This document shows, piece after piece, positions 49,693 through 63,515 of a DNA stretch of 64,000 bases (position 1 is the first letter of the stretch; every line of letters begins with the position of its first letter). Under the pieces are notes generated by a model that was not told the DNA's origin, ran no database searches, and saw only the letters and a program-made list of their open reading frames with translations. The translations under genes and the position numbers were made by a program. The DNA is from Nothopassalora personata (lineage: Eukaryota; Ascomycota; Dothideomycetes; Mycosphaerellales; Mycosphaerellaceae), in the NCBI GenBank assembly GCA_033816765.1, contig CM066289.1, positions 3,100,001 through 3,164,000 on the forward strand. Direction: 5' to 3'.

Positions 49693-52600
49693 ATTAACTA
49701 GAACTAGAACTAGAATTAGAACTAGGAACCTATAGGCTATAGCTATAGCCGGAAAATCAACTAGAAACTAGGAGTCTATAAACCCGCACTAACTACTTAG
49801 TTCTACTGATTCTTATATAACTCCTTTATCTAGACCTACTCGTTATCGTAGCTAATACTAGTCTTATTAGACGCGTCCCTAAGTAGCTAGCTAGTAAAGT
49901 TCCTATAGTAGTTACGGAAGAAGCTCTTATCGTGCCCTTCGCTTATAAAGTATATCTACTCGAGAGTAGTAACTAAGCTAAGCTACTTATCTATTAGTTT
50001 TATAGCTCGGACGCGCTAATTATACATCTTCTTATAGAAGAGCTCCGAGTCTAGGCGGACCGTAGCATTAAGCTACCTTCTAGTATTAAGGATAACTTCG
50101 TTATCGTTCTAAGACTTTAAACCTGCTAGGGCATCGGATAGAGAGCTAATACCGCTAAGGTATACGGCCGTAGGGAAAGGATAGCTAGGTACTAGGCGTC
50201 GATACTTAAACCCTATAGCGCTCTTACTTAGCGTCTTAAAGTTACGATAGAGGTCTATTACCTAGTGTATACTCTAGCTTCTCTAGAGTTTAAGATAGTT
50301 ATCGTTGCGGATCTCGATAAAGTAAGGGTTAATCTAACGTAGCGTCTTCTTATGTGCGGCCTACCTTATTAGAACGCCTACAGTAGTTACCCGTATTTAC
50401 CTAGCGCTTAGGTCCTCTCTAATCTAGCTAATACTGCTTTTACTTAGGTAGTTCTAAACCCTAACCGAGAAGAAACGCTTAAATCGGCCGTCTTCTATGT
50501 AGTTATTAGTCCGGCACTACTAGATAAACTCTATAGCATTCTCTTACTTATAAAAACCGTGTAAAAACTCCGACCTACTAGTGCCCTCTAAGTTAAGAGA
50601 GTATAGCATATTAAGCCGGTTACTAGTCTAGTAGTTTTTACTTTCGAGGTTTAAGTCGACCCTAGTATACTGTACTATAGCGTTCGCATTACCCCCCTAA
50701 TAAGCCCTATTAAAGCTAAAAATCGTAGGCCTAGGGAAGGAGATAAACCGAGTATAGTGTTAAGGGTATAGCGCTACTTATAAGAGCTATAGCCCGGGGT
50801 CTTATCGTATAATCTATTAGCTTAGAGAATACTACATGTTCTAGTAGACGCCGCCGTTACTAACCTTATTTAATTCTCGTAGGTGCTATCGGTACACGTC
50901 AAATTCTCGACTTATTATTTCTCTAACCGTTTTAACCCGCGGTACTAGTTTAGCGTTATTATACTAGTATAGTATATTGCTATTAATGTAGGTACCGGTA
51001 CTATTAAGATCGGCTTAGTTAGCTTTATTAATGCCGAATTTGTCGAGGATCTAGTTATAGTTAGTATACGTAACGATACTACTCGTAGTACCGACTTTAC
51101 CTCGAACGCGGAGGTAGCTAAGCGGGTTAATAGTCTTCTAACCTCGCTTATTAGGGCGAAACTACGACCTATTTTTTACCTTAATAGCTAAAAAACTCTT
51201 ACCTTTAAAGAGCTAGTCTTAGACCTTAAGCGCGCGCTTATATAGGGTATTAGCGGTAATACCGGGATTCGTAATAAAGTAGAGGGCCTTATAATAGAAA
51301 TCTCGAATATACTAATCGTATATTATAGCGCTAACCTTACTATCCCTCTTAAGAACCTATAAGATAGTATGTTCGAGCATCTTAAGGCCCGCTATCCGGT
51401 ACTTAGGTAGCTAGTTAATACTATCTACGTTAATCGAGTTTCTAAACTTAACGCTATAGTACCGCTTATTATAGGTACAGTTAGCGCGCTTAATCCGGAG
51501 AGCCTCGTCTTCTTATAGGATCTAATCCTTAAAGACTAATACATCCCTAATTATAGCCGAAGGTAATATAGTAAGTATCGGATTACTATTCTTAGTTAAG
51601 GCCGGAGTAGATCGTAGGGTGCTAACCGGTATACCTAGCGGACTACCCTCGCGTATAGGTGCGCCGTCTAGCGTTCGGTTAGGCGAGGATCGAGTAGGCG
51701 CAGTTATACCCTTACCTATGCTCTCGCCTATACGGAGCTACTTAAGTTGACTCGACTTACGACCGCCTCTCGATAGGACTACAGGCTAGGTAGAGGCTAG
51801 TAGTATAGTTAGCGTAGTACTCTTTATACGTCCTTTACCTTTACTACCCGGTAGTAGCTAACGTAGCTAAGGCTATTACTAGCTAGATAGTCTAGGTTAA
51901 TCTATACTATCCTCTAAGGACGCGGACTTCTTAGTAATAGTACCCTCTATAAAGTATAGAAGGCTATCCTTATAGACGGCTAGGCGGTATCTTCTAATAA
52001 TCTCCCTACTCTTAGCCGACTACGGATTAATGCTACGTGCTTTAGCCTCCCTATCGTACCGGGTAAGATTACTAGGCTCTAGAATTTGCTTACGATCTAT
52101 GCCCTTACGGCCGATCCTTATACGCTAGATTAATGCCCTCTAAATTCTACTAATAGCCCTACTATAATCTAGGTACTTATTAATAAAGGCCGTAAACTAG
52201 CGGCGCCCTCTATTAGTACTATAAAGCTCGGAGATAACGCGTCGATTAAGAATCTTATTATCTATCTACTATAGCTAGTAGCGGGTAAGCGTAGCTCGAA
52301 GAGTCTTCTCTCGGTTACGAATCTCTAAACCGGTCTTACGAATCTTACCGACGATAGGAAATAAGACATCGAGCTTCTTATTACTAAGGAATTTATCCTA
52401 GTAGCTCTTGCCTATACCGCTCTTAACTTCCTCGAAAAACAGGTTAACCTAGACGGAGTAGTCTTTAAATACCTTCTCGAAGCCCTTATAGAAGTCCTTT
52501 AATACCTTAACCCGCTTCTAAGGACTAAGCTCTCGGAACATAACATTAGCGGCGGACTTCGGCGTGTTTGTATTAGTAAGGATTGCTTAACGTTGTCCGG

Positions 52601-52778
52601 TAGACGAAGGCACTCGAATAAGGTCTAAGGTAGGTAGGTAAGCCTAGTAATAGTGCTAGTAAGCGCTATACTCGAGCTAGCCGGGCGTAACGAAGGACTA
52701 GCTAAAGCTATAATAACTAGGATTCGCTAGTAGTAAGATCGTAAGAGCTAGCTATCTCGTAGTACTACTCTAGAGTGT
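49693..52778 (-). pseudogene. Accessory long ORF of element G (copy 2)
   Basis: Direct repeat of 31985-35070, with the same internal stops where compared; see that entry. Bases 49256-49693 are the corresponding untranslated 3' part. Confidence 0.6.
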
Positions 52779-53176
52779 TAGTAAGCTTTAAAAGCTTAAT
52801 GTTAGGGTAGGGGCTTTAAAGAAGGTTAAGGTCGTAAAGAGAGAGGCTAAAGAACTGTCTAATGTATATAGTAGTAGTAGATAGATATATTAGTAGTTAG
52901 TGTTAGTATTAGTTGTCGGTAAGGATATACTAGTATTTAAAGAAAAAAAGAGGAAGTAGTAGGTAGAGAGCTACGCTTAAGTATGCCTCTTAGCGTATAT
53001 CCCTATAACCGTTATAAGGCAGTAGTACCGAGACCGGTCTTATGTGTAGTAAGAGCAGTGCTATTAAGGTTATACTAAAGGTCCGATAACCCTATATATA
53101 ACCGAAAACTAGTGCTAGTAACTACCTAGGTAAGCATTTAATAGAGGCATGCCGTACTATTACGTAATCCGATGTA

Positions 53177-53192
53177 CCGGTCCCGGGACCGG
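53177..53192. other. Palindrome CCGGTCCCGGGACCGG (copy 2, upstream of accessory ORF)
   Basis: Counterpart of 35469-35484. Confidence 0.85.
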
Positions 53193-53607
53193 TAAATGTA
53201 ACTCTACTAACTAAGGTCTAACTAAGGTAAGAACATCCTATAAAGTAAAGTCTAGATAACCGAATTGACTTAATAAACTAAAGGGTATGCGTAACACATG
53301 CCTAAGGGAAGTAAACTCCGTACGCTATTACTAACTAATTAGTTCTTAGCCTCGATCCTACTAAACTATAAAATTTTAGCTATAGAAAGGTTATAAGGCC
53401 TAACCTATAGCTTCTTAGATTCCGGTTTAGGATCCGATCCCCTTTCGTTAACTCCTACAGGTAGTACGTCTTCGTCGGCAATAGGCTCGATCTCGTTCGA
53501 ATTACTACTATCTTCGCTATTAGCGACGCTATTAGCGACTTCTCCCTCCCCTATTACGAGATCGATCCTATTATCCAAGCCTAGTACTCCTATGTTATCC
53601 GGGCGAA

Positions 53608-56600
53608 GCTCTAGAACTAGCTTAAGGTTTTCTCGTACCTAAACACCCTTTATTAGCGTACTATTAAGTTCCTTAAGAATATAGGTACTAAACTCCCTAG
53701 AGACACTAGACACCCGATATAGACCTTGCTATCGGTAACCGATCTTACGTAAGAAGTTATCCTTATATAGCTTATCGAACCTTATAATAAGGTCGCCCTT
53801 CTAGAAACTAATAAAGTTAACATTCCGGTAAGAATTAAAGTAGTCCTTACTAAGTTCTCTTAGCCGCTTCCTTCGAGTATATAGCTCTTCTAAACTAAGG
53901 TCTCGAGCCTAGAGTTAACGCGTACGTATAGTAAGTAGGTCCTTAGTCGTCCTTACCGATCCCTATTAATAATTAGCCTACGTTAGGTACTTAACCTTAA
54001 TTAGTAGAATCGTACGATAGCTATATAGGACCTAAGCTAGCGTTATTCTAGTAGTACGACAGGTCGTAGTCCTATTAGCCTATAACATAGCGGGTACCTA
54101 TTACTCCTATTCGCGGTATGTGTTCCTTATAAGCTTTACTAAAGCTATAAGAATCGGACGGTATCTAACCTCGACCGGAGCATTAGACTACGGATAGTAC
54201 GGTAATATTCGGATCCTTCGAATACTAAGTCCTACGAGTAACCGCTTAACCTTAGCCGCATAAACCGTAGCGTTATTAAGCACAATTTTAGTATAGTAGC
54301 CGTACCTATAGAAGACATCCTTATATAGAAACTTAGTAACCGTCTTAGAGCTAGGAGGTACCCTCGTTACTCTAGCCTCGATCTAGTTACTAAGTACTTC
54401 GCGCGTAACTAGGAGGTATCTATTTTTATGCACCTAGACGGGGTCCGAGTACTACTTCTTACTAATAACCTAAGGGGTCGATAAGTAAAGCTTACTAGCG
54501 CGCTAGTTACCTTCGCGAAACCTATAAGGAGTATAACTTCGAACCTACGTAGAGACATCGGCGAAGTACCCGTCCTAGTAATACCGATCGGAAATAAGGT
54601 TATATACGACCTTAGCGCTACGGTAACCGTGTCTCTTATAGCATTCTATAACGATCTCCTTCTTTGCCTTATTATCGTTAATTATAAGTTGTAACGGTAC
54701 TCCTCGGTGCTTCTAGAAGAATAGTAACTAATCCCGGATAAAGAAGTTAACGCTCTTCTTTACTAGCCGCCGGTACTTAGCGCGGGTAATACTATCGGGC
54801 CGAGTCCTAGTTTCTATAACCTAAGTAAGTTACTAAGAGCTTTTAGAGTATTAGTCCCCGAGATGTCGTGTTTTCTAGATTTTAACTAGATAGGTGTCGA
54901 CCGGCTCCGGGTACCCGAATAGCTTATTATTAATTATCCGGTTAACTTTGTCTTCGTTAGCTTCTCTAGGTTCCTAAGGTGTAGAGGGTCTACGAGACAG
55001 GGCATCTAGGCTAGTATACCTAGTCCCCGTAACGTGCTTTACTTCGAACGTAAATAGCCTAATCTATATAACCTACCGGGCTATTACCGAGTTAGGTAGG
55101 TCCGAAGCCGGCCGGTTAAGTTACTATATAAGTGTCTTAGTATTAACCTTAAGGATAAAATTAACGCTAGTAACATATCTCTAGATCTTCTTAAGCCCCT
55201 TAAGGACCCTAAGGCATTCCCGCTTACTAGCATTATATCTAGATTCTAACGCGTTCTAGATTCTACTCTTATACCGTACCGGGTAACGCCGTCGGATGCT
55301 GTCTATTAATTCTTAAGAAACGATACATCCCTATCTAGTACCGCTAGCATTAACTAAGATAAAGATAGACCTAGTACTAGGTAAGTAGTAGAGGGTAACT
55401 AAGGCTAGAGCCTATATAAGATATCTAGTAACCTCTTCTTTCGAGAACTGCTTATTTTCTATCTAGGTGAACTCGGCGTCCTTCTTTAGTAGCTTATACA
55501 TTAGTCGAGCGATAATAACAAACTAGGGGATCTATATCCGGAAGTACATATATAGCCCTATATAGGTACGGACCTCCTTAATATAGGTAGGCGTAGGCTA
55601 ATCTAGGATCTTAGCTACAACCTTTAGGTTAGGATAGCGACTATCCGGGCTAGTAACGTACCTAATAATCTTAAGCTTTTCGTATAACTATTAAGATTTG
55701 CCTCTAGTAACTACCGCACTAGCTCTTTCTAAGTTAGTAAGAACTAGATCTAGGGAAACAATATGCTTAACGACCTATTTCCTTAACCTAGGCTCTACTT
55801 CTATATTCCTATAGTCCTTAGTTAGTCCCTTAATACCGATGTTATCGAGAAACGGCTTCGCTCGATGTAAGATATAATTAAGTAGAATCTTTATTACTGC
55901 ACGCACGAACTAAGCAACTAAATTAGTAGCTCCTTAAGGTAGAGTCGTATTACGTACTAGGCTAAGAGGGGTTATAAAGGCTATTAAGTCCCGGTAGGAC
56001 TTATCTAAAGTAATCTAATTATAACCTAAAAACAGGTCTATAAGTGAAGCGACTCGGTATCCGGTAAAATCCTCTAAGAAGCTATCCGTATCCGGTGGAA
56101 TGTTAGTATCGCGTATAGTAACCTTATTTAGGAGCATAGCTAAGTTAATTAACCGATATAGCACATCGCTTCTAGAGGTATTAACCTTCTTTACGACTAG
56201 GAACTAGCTATTGGAATATGCCCCTTATAAGTATTCTAGGATGTTGTTCTTAATCCGGGCTCTAATTATGCGCTTAATAATTGCCCTAAGACTTAGGTGC
56301 AACCGGATAGGGCGTGCCTACTATAGCCTATAAGGGACCGTGTTAATCTTCTAAGGTAGTATAACGTCGTGCCTAATTTACCTTATATAACTAAAATCCT
56401 AAGCGAGGACTGCCTCCCGGTTGTAGAGCATCTTATCGAATAAGGCCCTTTCTATTAGTAATAGCTTAATGCTAACCTTAATTAAGGTAAGCCGTTCTAG
56501 AGTAATCTAACTATCTCGCTTAATACTTAAGAATTTCTTAGTTAAGTACTTCCCGTTAAACGGACCTTGTCCTTTAGGCATCTTAGATTCTAGGTATAGT

Positions 56601-57108
56601 ACCCTACGCTTCTATTCTATATCTCCCTTAACTCGTGATTCTAGGCGTTCGTAAACGCTCGCGTCTACTAGCTTCTTCTTATCCGCCTTACGCTTATATA
56701 TCGTAAAGACCTACGGCATCCTAATGTTAGCTATATATTAGCCTACGTGTTACTTCCGTACCTAAGTATTTAATATAGATTACCTTAAGATCTCGGAGGG
56801 CTAATCCCCTTAAACGAAATAAACGTTAGTAATAGAATCTCCCTTAAACGCGCCTGTTCCAATTTCTATAACTCGTTCCTTTATTCTAGTACTCCTAAGC
56901 AATCCTAATAAGTAAGCTAAATGGTTACTAGGTGTTAGAGCCTTACCGGGTTCCTATAGATGCGTCGAGTCTTCGTATAGATACGCCGTGTCGTAGCCGT
57001 ATCCGTTTTCCTTACTATAGCTATTTGCCGGTCCCGGGACCGGTAAATTAAAGTCCGAGGTTTCTCCGAGATAGTACGAGAACCTTACTAATTTTATTAA
57101 ATCCGGCT
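53608..57108 (-). pseudogene. pol: Pol remnant of element G, copy 2
   Basis: Direct repeat of 35900-39400: RT with FLDN box, RNase H, integrase, with the same RIP stops. Includes the palindrome at 57028-57043. Confidence 0.82.
57028..57043. other. Palindrome CCGGTCCCGGGACCGG (copy 2, near pol start)
   Basis: Counterpart of 39320-39335. Confidence 0.8.
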
Positions 57109-60051
57109 TTAGTAAGTCGGTAGGTTAAGCGCCGTAACTTAACCTACCCTTCTATTTCCCGACGCTTTTAATAGTTCTTAAAGGGTCTTGTACCTGTCCG
57201 AGCTAACTAGGGTAGTAAACATAACACTTTTACCTTTACGGCTAGTAATAGTCCCCTCCTACGAACTATTATCGCAGTTACGGGTAGTAAGCCGCACCTT
57301 ACGGGCCTACGGTCGTCCTAGGATTGTTAGTAAGTTTAGATCCGAGGAGATAAACATGTCTACCTAGTAGTAAACCCTAAATACCTAAACATCTTAATTG
57401 CCTATAACACCTTTAAACTAGGCCCGCCCTCTAGTACCTCGAAAGGTAAGCTAAGCACTCGACATTACTAGTAACCTAAACCTATAAGCGTTCCTCTAGC
57501 CGATAATATTTACCTTAGAACCCTTATTAATTAGGCATCTAATCTAGTTCTTATTTATCCTAAACTCCGCTACTACCTAAGGACTAGGGACTATAGTGAA
57601 GTTGTTAAGGACACTAGAGAGCCCGATTTTCTTAACGTCCTTATATAGCTTAGTAGTAGGGACCGTACTCTTAGAGTAAAGTATAGTTAAATACACTCCG
57701 ATACACTAGGCCTAACTATCTTTGCGGAAGACCTCCTTATTATACTTAGGCTTATCTTTATAGGTAACTACTTATCTAGTGCGAACCTTAGGGTCCTTTC
57801 CTATAAGGCGTCGTACTATAGCGAGCTTCTCCTAAAGAGCGGGGGTGTTAGTAACGCGACCGAAGAGGGTAGCCTCGAACTAGCGACTATATTGAAACTA
57901 ATCCTAGGCATTTACATTAGGAAACGTCGTCTAGAGGATCTAATTAATCTAGTAGATAATACCCTCTTCCTTTATAACCGGGCTATTACTAGCTAAACTA
58001 TATTATTGGATATAGTTAGTAATCCTTATAGTCTTAGCATTCTATATACGCTTCCTTTATACGAAGGGGGCGTTTACGGGACTAATAGGCATATCCTTAG
58101 GCAGTCCTTTACTAGCATCGTTCCCTAGTTTATTTACTTAGGCATTATTTCCCCTTCCTAGGGTTACCCCGGATTTAGCTAATAATTAAGTTTCGCTTAT
58201 TTAAGTACTAACTTCGTCAATTATTTTAACCTCCTACTAGTTAATCTTAGCTTACCAGATCTCCTGTTCTAATTGAAGGCGAACTTTCTTAGTAGCCTTA
58301 GCTCGGGCTCGTAGATCCTAAGCTAAGGACCGGGTCCTCGGGTACGGATTCTTTAGAATGCCTACGGGTGCCTTCCCTTTCACTTTATTAGACTATATAG
58401 GATAGGTAGATACCTCGTTAAGTTCGCCTAAGTCGATCGCCTACTCCGCTTTACTTTCTCCGAATAAGACCTAATATATCCTAGTAGCCTTCTCCGTTTA
58501 GCTAGACCGTGCGTCCTAAGGGCTATACTCTATTAAATGCCTAAAGTTAGGAGGGGGCTTAGAATAATTAGGAGGCGTAACCTTCGTTACCCTAGTATAG
58601 TCCCTACATATCTATTACTTACGTAGTACGGGAATCTTATACTAGTTATTAAACTCGATCGGCCTATAATGTTCTTCGAGTAGAGGGAGCATATAGAGTA
58701 GTTTCGGTTTACTATAGTCCCTCCGAAAGTTAAATTTAGTAGGACGCGGGTCGCCTTCTTTCCCTAGATACTACTAGTTATTCGGGGCGAGGTATACGTA
58801 GCCCCGGGATATTAAGGACCTTATCGCCCTACAATTGCTAGCCTAGTGCTTTAAACTGCTATAGTTGTAGTAATAACTATCTATTGCTTTAGACTGTTCG
58901 CGATTCTAGGATAGGGGACGCTATATCGCGTAAACCTATAGTTTAGTATCTAGGTCGTACCTCTCCGGTTATATAGAGCGTTAATTCTTACTTAGGTAGA
59001 ACGAACCCGCGTCCGCGACGCGATAGCGCTAGTATGCACGTATACTCATTTTAGCTACCTTCTAGATTAGGTTATTATTAATAATAGTCCTAGAGGTAGC
59101 CTTCTTAAGCGTGTTAATCTTAGGCTTAAGGCGCGGCATTTACTTTACGACTAAGCGGTATAGCTAAGGTAAAGTAAGAGGGAAATCTATACATATAGCT
59201 TTCTATCCCTCCTTACTATCTACGATACTAGTAGCTTTATCGAGGATCCTCTAAAAGTCCCTAAACTTCTTAGGCTACTTTAGGTAAAGCCCGTAAGCCT
59301 TATAGACCGCTTTCGCGACTGCCTCTAGCAATCCCTAAAGGAGGAGGCGACTCCGGGAGCTGTTATCTAAATCCTTAGGTTTAATTAGGTCACTTGAGGA
59401 TATAAACAGGCGGATGAATTCCTTTATATCCTATTCTTCGGGCCTCTTGCCTTACTGCGCCCTAATAATCTCCTTAAGATATTCCCGACTCCCTAACATC
59501 GAGTAGGCGTTAAACCTTAAGAACTCTAATAAGAACGCCCTCCTAAAACGTACCTCATTAGTAAGCTACCTAGGTAGTCTTATAACTACGCTCCGGATAG
59601 TAGTTTTGCAATTACGCTTAAACCTACCCTAGAAATTATCCTTCTTAATAGATACCCGAGGCGGATACTAGTCTATTAGGTCGCTAAACCGCTCCTAGAA
59701 CTTAGTAGCATTAGTACTATTAAAGAACGGATTCTTAGCACCTCCTAGAGGTAGAAAGCGAGGGCTAGCGTTTTCTATTACTACTACTAATCGTCTAAAG
59801 AGGGTAGTTATAGTATCTATTCTAATTATGCTATTCGTTCCTACACCTATACCTAATCTAGTAGCGTTAGTTACGCTTCTCCGTTCTTTACTAGATTTAG
59901 GTGTTTCCCCTTCCTCTAATTCCTCTATCCCCTTATAAGGGATAGAGTCCCTATAGACCCCTTCTATTTTCGTAGGGTTTATAGGCTATTCGTAGCCTCT
60001 ACCTATGTCGGTAAAGGTGCTAAGTTTTTCTAGTAATATAGCCGTATCTAT
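57109..60051 (-). pseudogene. gag: Gag/protease-region remnant of element G, copy 2 (full 5' end)
   Basis: Minus strand. Complete version of the frame truncated in copy 1. It can be read from an ATA at 60051 (probably a mutated ATG) through an acidic stretch (ELEEGE), PRFLPLGG and FNSTNATKF, across the point where D interrupts copy 1 (59667), into the gag core. Zinc-knuckle remnant about 58816-58878. Many Trp/Gln-type stops. Confidence 0.7.
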
Positions 60052-60307
60052 TGTTACGTAGTGCTTACTTTAGAATACACTAATACTAGTTGTTACTTAA
60101 TAGGACCTTATAACCGTAATTGTTGCTAAATACCTTAGACCTTAAGTGTTTTCGACCTTAGTCGACCTTAACCGTAAACCTTAACCTTAAGTAATAACCT
60201 TAACCGTAAACCTTAAACCTTAAACCGTAATTTTAACCTTATAAACTAGATGCTAATACGCTACCGGGTGTATACTTAATAACCCCCCTTATTAACTACT
60301 AAAATAA
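60052..60307 (-). other. Leader of element G with CCTTAA/ACCGTAA short repeats
   Basis: Between LTR and gag. Positions 60145-60235 hold many irregular copies of CCTTAA, ACCTTAA and ACCGTAA. No gene seen. Confidence 0.6.
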
Positions 60308-60674
60308 TGTCTACTAACTACCCTATATAGGCCTATCCGAGTTATAGTAGTATAGAGCGGCGCTTATGTAAGTAGGGGTATTTGCCGGTCCCGGGACCGT
60401 GAAATTAGGTTACGTAACGAGTAGCGTAGTAGCTAGATAAAAAAGAGGATTAGCGGACCTAAACCCCTATACCCTCTACTCGGGAGGTATAAATTGAATT
60501 GTTACCTTAATGCTACGCTTACAATGCTTAACTACGTAGTATATATCTTAATAGCTATACTAGGTCCTACTAGCTTACCTAAATGTCTAATTAAACCTAA
60601 ATAAAATTAGGGCAAGTTAGACCTAAGGAACCCCCTTTAAACCTAAGGTTAACATAACCTATTAGTCGTTAATA
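60308..60674 (-). repeat. 5' LTR of element G (right, 367 bp)
   Basis: Matches 31181-31547 in length and sequence apart from scattered transitions. Includes the palindrome core GGTCCCGGGACC at 60386-60397. F reverse-transcriptase sequence follows directly. Confidence 0.78.
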
Positions 60675-61650
60675 ATAGCTAAGAGATAATGCCTATAATT
60701 GTAAAACCTAAGGCATCCATTTTAACCCTCGTACGTAACGAAGGATCGAAGTGCCTTAGGATAGGTGCTCCGAGGAACCTGGCTTTTAGCCGTTAGAACG
60801 CTTACTCCTCGTAAGCAAACTATATAAGAGGCCCTTACTTCTTACTATTCTTACATCCCTTTAGTAGGTCTATTAATAGCTTCGTAATCCTCGAGTACCC
60901 TTCGATAAAGCGCCTATAGAAGTTATAGAATCCTAGGAAGGATTAAACCTTATAAAAACTCGTAGGCGTAGGCTATTCCTTGATTACGGCTACCCTACTC
61001 CTATCTATCGATACGCCTACGACACTTACGATAAATCCTAGGAACTCGGCATTCTCCTAGAAGAAGCTATACTTCTTTAGGTTCGTAAATAGGGCAAACT
61101 TTCGTAGCCTCTCTAGTACCGCGCGTACGGCTCGTACGTGCTCCTTACGCGTTACGCTATAGATAAGGATGTTATCTAGGTAGACTACGTAGATGTTATC
61201 TACTAACCTAGTAAGTGCCTTATTAATGTACCCCTAAAAGGTAGCTAGTACGTTAGTTAACCTAAAAGGCATAACTAAGTACTCGTAGTAACCGTATCGC
61301 GTACGAAACGTAGTCTTCTACTCGTCTCCTCGCTTAATAGGAATACGGTAGTAGGCATCCTATAGGTCGATTATAGTAAAGAGCCTAGCGCCCTATAGCC
61401 TATCTAAGGTCTTACTAATTAGGGGTAGTAGGTACCGGTTCTTTACTATAATCTTATTTAGGCCTCTATAATCTATATAGAGCCTAAGAGTGCTATTCTT
61501 CTTTAGTACGAATAGGATAGGCGTACCCGCCTCGCTTACGGATCGCCTAATCTACCCCTTCTCTATTGCTTACGTAAGGTACTCCTTTAAGGTCTCTAGC
61601 TTAGTTAAGGACTAGTAGTATAGCGGCTTAAAAGGGGGTTTCTTTCCTTT
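60675..61650 (-). pseudogene. pol: Element F reverse transcriptase remnant
   Basis: Minus strand. Readable gypsy RT: TIIDLQDAYYRIPIKRGDE, TTFRTRYGYYEYLVMPF, a catalytic box YLDN (61171-61182, D to N), KYSFFQENAEFLGFIVS, SFLGFYNFYRRFIEGYS and FDPSLRTRVKMDALG at the left edge. The protein continues as RNase H at 31180, on the other side of element G, so G interrupted F between RT and RNase H. Confidence 0.86.
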
Positions 61651-63515
61651 AACGAGATTAATCGTATACTTAACCCCGTCGGGCATCTTACGCTTCGCCT
61701 ACTTATTAGGTACGTATACATCTCGGAAGTCTATAAATTCTTTAGGCTACGAGGGGCCCTCTTCTTCGGGTACTACTATAGTAATAACCCGAATACTTAT
61801 TGTATAAACCTACTTTAAGCTCTCGAGATCCTTAAGGAACTCGCGTACGTTACGCTACTAAATCGTAGGCGTCTCTATACCGTAGTACTACTAGTTATCC
61901 TTATCGGCCTTTACTATCCAATTACGATGCCGCTAGGGTCTACCTAAAATAACTAACGGCCTACCTATAGGCGCTACATAGTAGATAGCATCGCTTACGC
62001 GCTCTACTCCTATATCGTTAGCTAGTCGTACGCGAACCGTATAGGCGCCGTAGTAATGCCCCTAGTCCTACGCGTACGACTCTAGATTTAGAAGCTTTAT
62101 ACTACTAATAGGCTATATCTAGTATCGGAGTATATACTCGTACGATACTAAGCTTAAATCTACACCGTTATCTAGAAGAAACGTAGCCTCGCGAAAGCCC
62201 TTACGCGTCTCGACGGCGCCTCGTAAGTAACGCGCTAGACTCGTATTAACTTACCTTAAGGGGTCTATATAGAAACTCGGACTTAGGAGCGACCCTTACC
62301 TAGTCCTCTACCTTTTCCCTATTCGCCCTTCTTAGTTAAAGCCTCGATAGTTTCTAACCTACGAACCGCTTACGCGTCGCAGTCTTTCTATAGGTATCTA
62401 TTTCGGTACTCTATCTTATAGTAACCCTTCCTACCGTAGCCGTAGTACTCCGCTTTCGACTTCTAGCTAGTTAAAGACAAGCTACCGGCGTCTCGCTACT
62501 AACTCGTACCCGAGGCGCCCGGTACTTAACTCTACTTCTATTACTTTAGGCGATCGGCCCGCTTATATACGCCCTTAGCTTTACGCTTACGACGTATATA
62601 CTACCCGTAGTCGTGCCCTCCGCTACTACCTCGGCGCTCGGTACTTTCGATACGCGAGGCTAGCACTACTAGGTCTTCTCTAGTCGTAGGGATATTATAG
62701 TAGCTAATATAGCGGACCGTAAGCGAGGCGTAAGCTTCGCTAGTAGGTACCGTATACGTTACGCTTCCGAGTAGTTACCTAACTAGTTCTCTATAATATC
62801 TAGCTTAGTTACGAACTATCGCGCTATCTAGTTATCCTTCTATCTCGTAACCTCGTACTCTAATATAACGTTAAGCACGCGATTTATAGGATCGTCGTAT
62901 ACGTCTCGGTAGAACTCCTTAAAGTCCTAGTATATATACCCTATAAGGTTAACGGCGCTATAGTTAGTATACTATCGCTCGCTTACCTCTCCGCTAAGGT
63001 ATATAACCCTATATAGGACCTTTAATTCGTCTATCGCGTACATAGTGCCTAAGAGGGCGAAGATAAGTAAGAGCTCCCGAAGGAATACCCTTACCTTCCT
63101 TATCGAATCTCCTCTAAGAGGCGTCGGCTCTTTTAGACGCGGTCGCGTTATATACGCTACGGCCGCGCCTCGTACTATAATATTATCGTTAGTAGTTATA
63201 GAGATAGAGGTAGGGGTTATAGTAGGGAGGTAATCTTCTCTCCTCCCTCCTATACGCTCTAGAGGCGGTACGCTTATAGCGCGTAAGATCTCTAGCCGCT
63301 CGATCTCCCGCTATATTTCTTACTCTTTAATCTTAGCCCGTAAGGCCTCTCTTCTCGTAACTAAGGCTATACGACGCGCCTACTACTATACTCTAGGGCT
63401 TAGGGGCGGCGTAGGCGACTCGCCGTCGTGTCCGTCGCGATCGGGCTCTATAGCGTGTATAGATTATAACGAAGGGAAGCTTTAGAACTATAAGGGCCGT
63501 AAGGCTATAAGGGAA
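61651..63515 (-). pseudogene. gag: Element F gag and protease-region remnant
   Basis: Minus strand. From about 63400 leftward: a charged N-terminal helix (ALRAKIKE, REIERLEILRA), a gag-like core (VLYRVIYLSGEVSE, YQDFKEFYRDVYDD), and a zinc-knuckle remnant near 62406-62447 read as YYGYGRKGYYKIEY, i.e. CCHC with Cys and His changed to Tyr. A protease should lie about 62300-61700 but no DSG/DTG was identified with confidence. RIP-degraded. Plus-strand frames here are shadows. Confidence 0.65.

Larger units (their letters stand above)
49035..59667. repeat. 10.6-kb direct repeat, copy 2
   Basis: Same as 31327-41959 with offset 17708. Begins in the middle of the G LTR (49035-49255 is LTR) right after the D LTR, and continues beyond 59667 into G sequence absent from copy 1. 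Confidence 0.85.
31181..60674 (-). mobile_element. Element G: large RIP-degraded Ty3/gypsy element, partly duplicated around D
   Basis: Inserted in element F on the minus strand, bounded by 367-bp LTRs (31181-31547 and 60308-60674). Without the duplication and D it would be about 11.8 kb: LTR, leader, gag, protease/RT/RNase H/integrase, a long accessory frame, LTR. Positions 31327-41959 recur at 49035-59667 (constant offset 17708). Both copies carry the same RIP changes over most of their length. Confidence 0.82.

Noticed and set aside
60145..60235. Telomere repeat tract
   Set aside because: Units are irregular (CCTTAA, ACCGTAA), not a regular CCCTAA array, and lie in an element leader.
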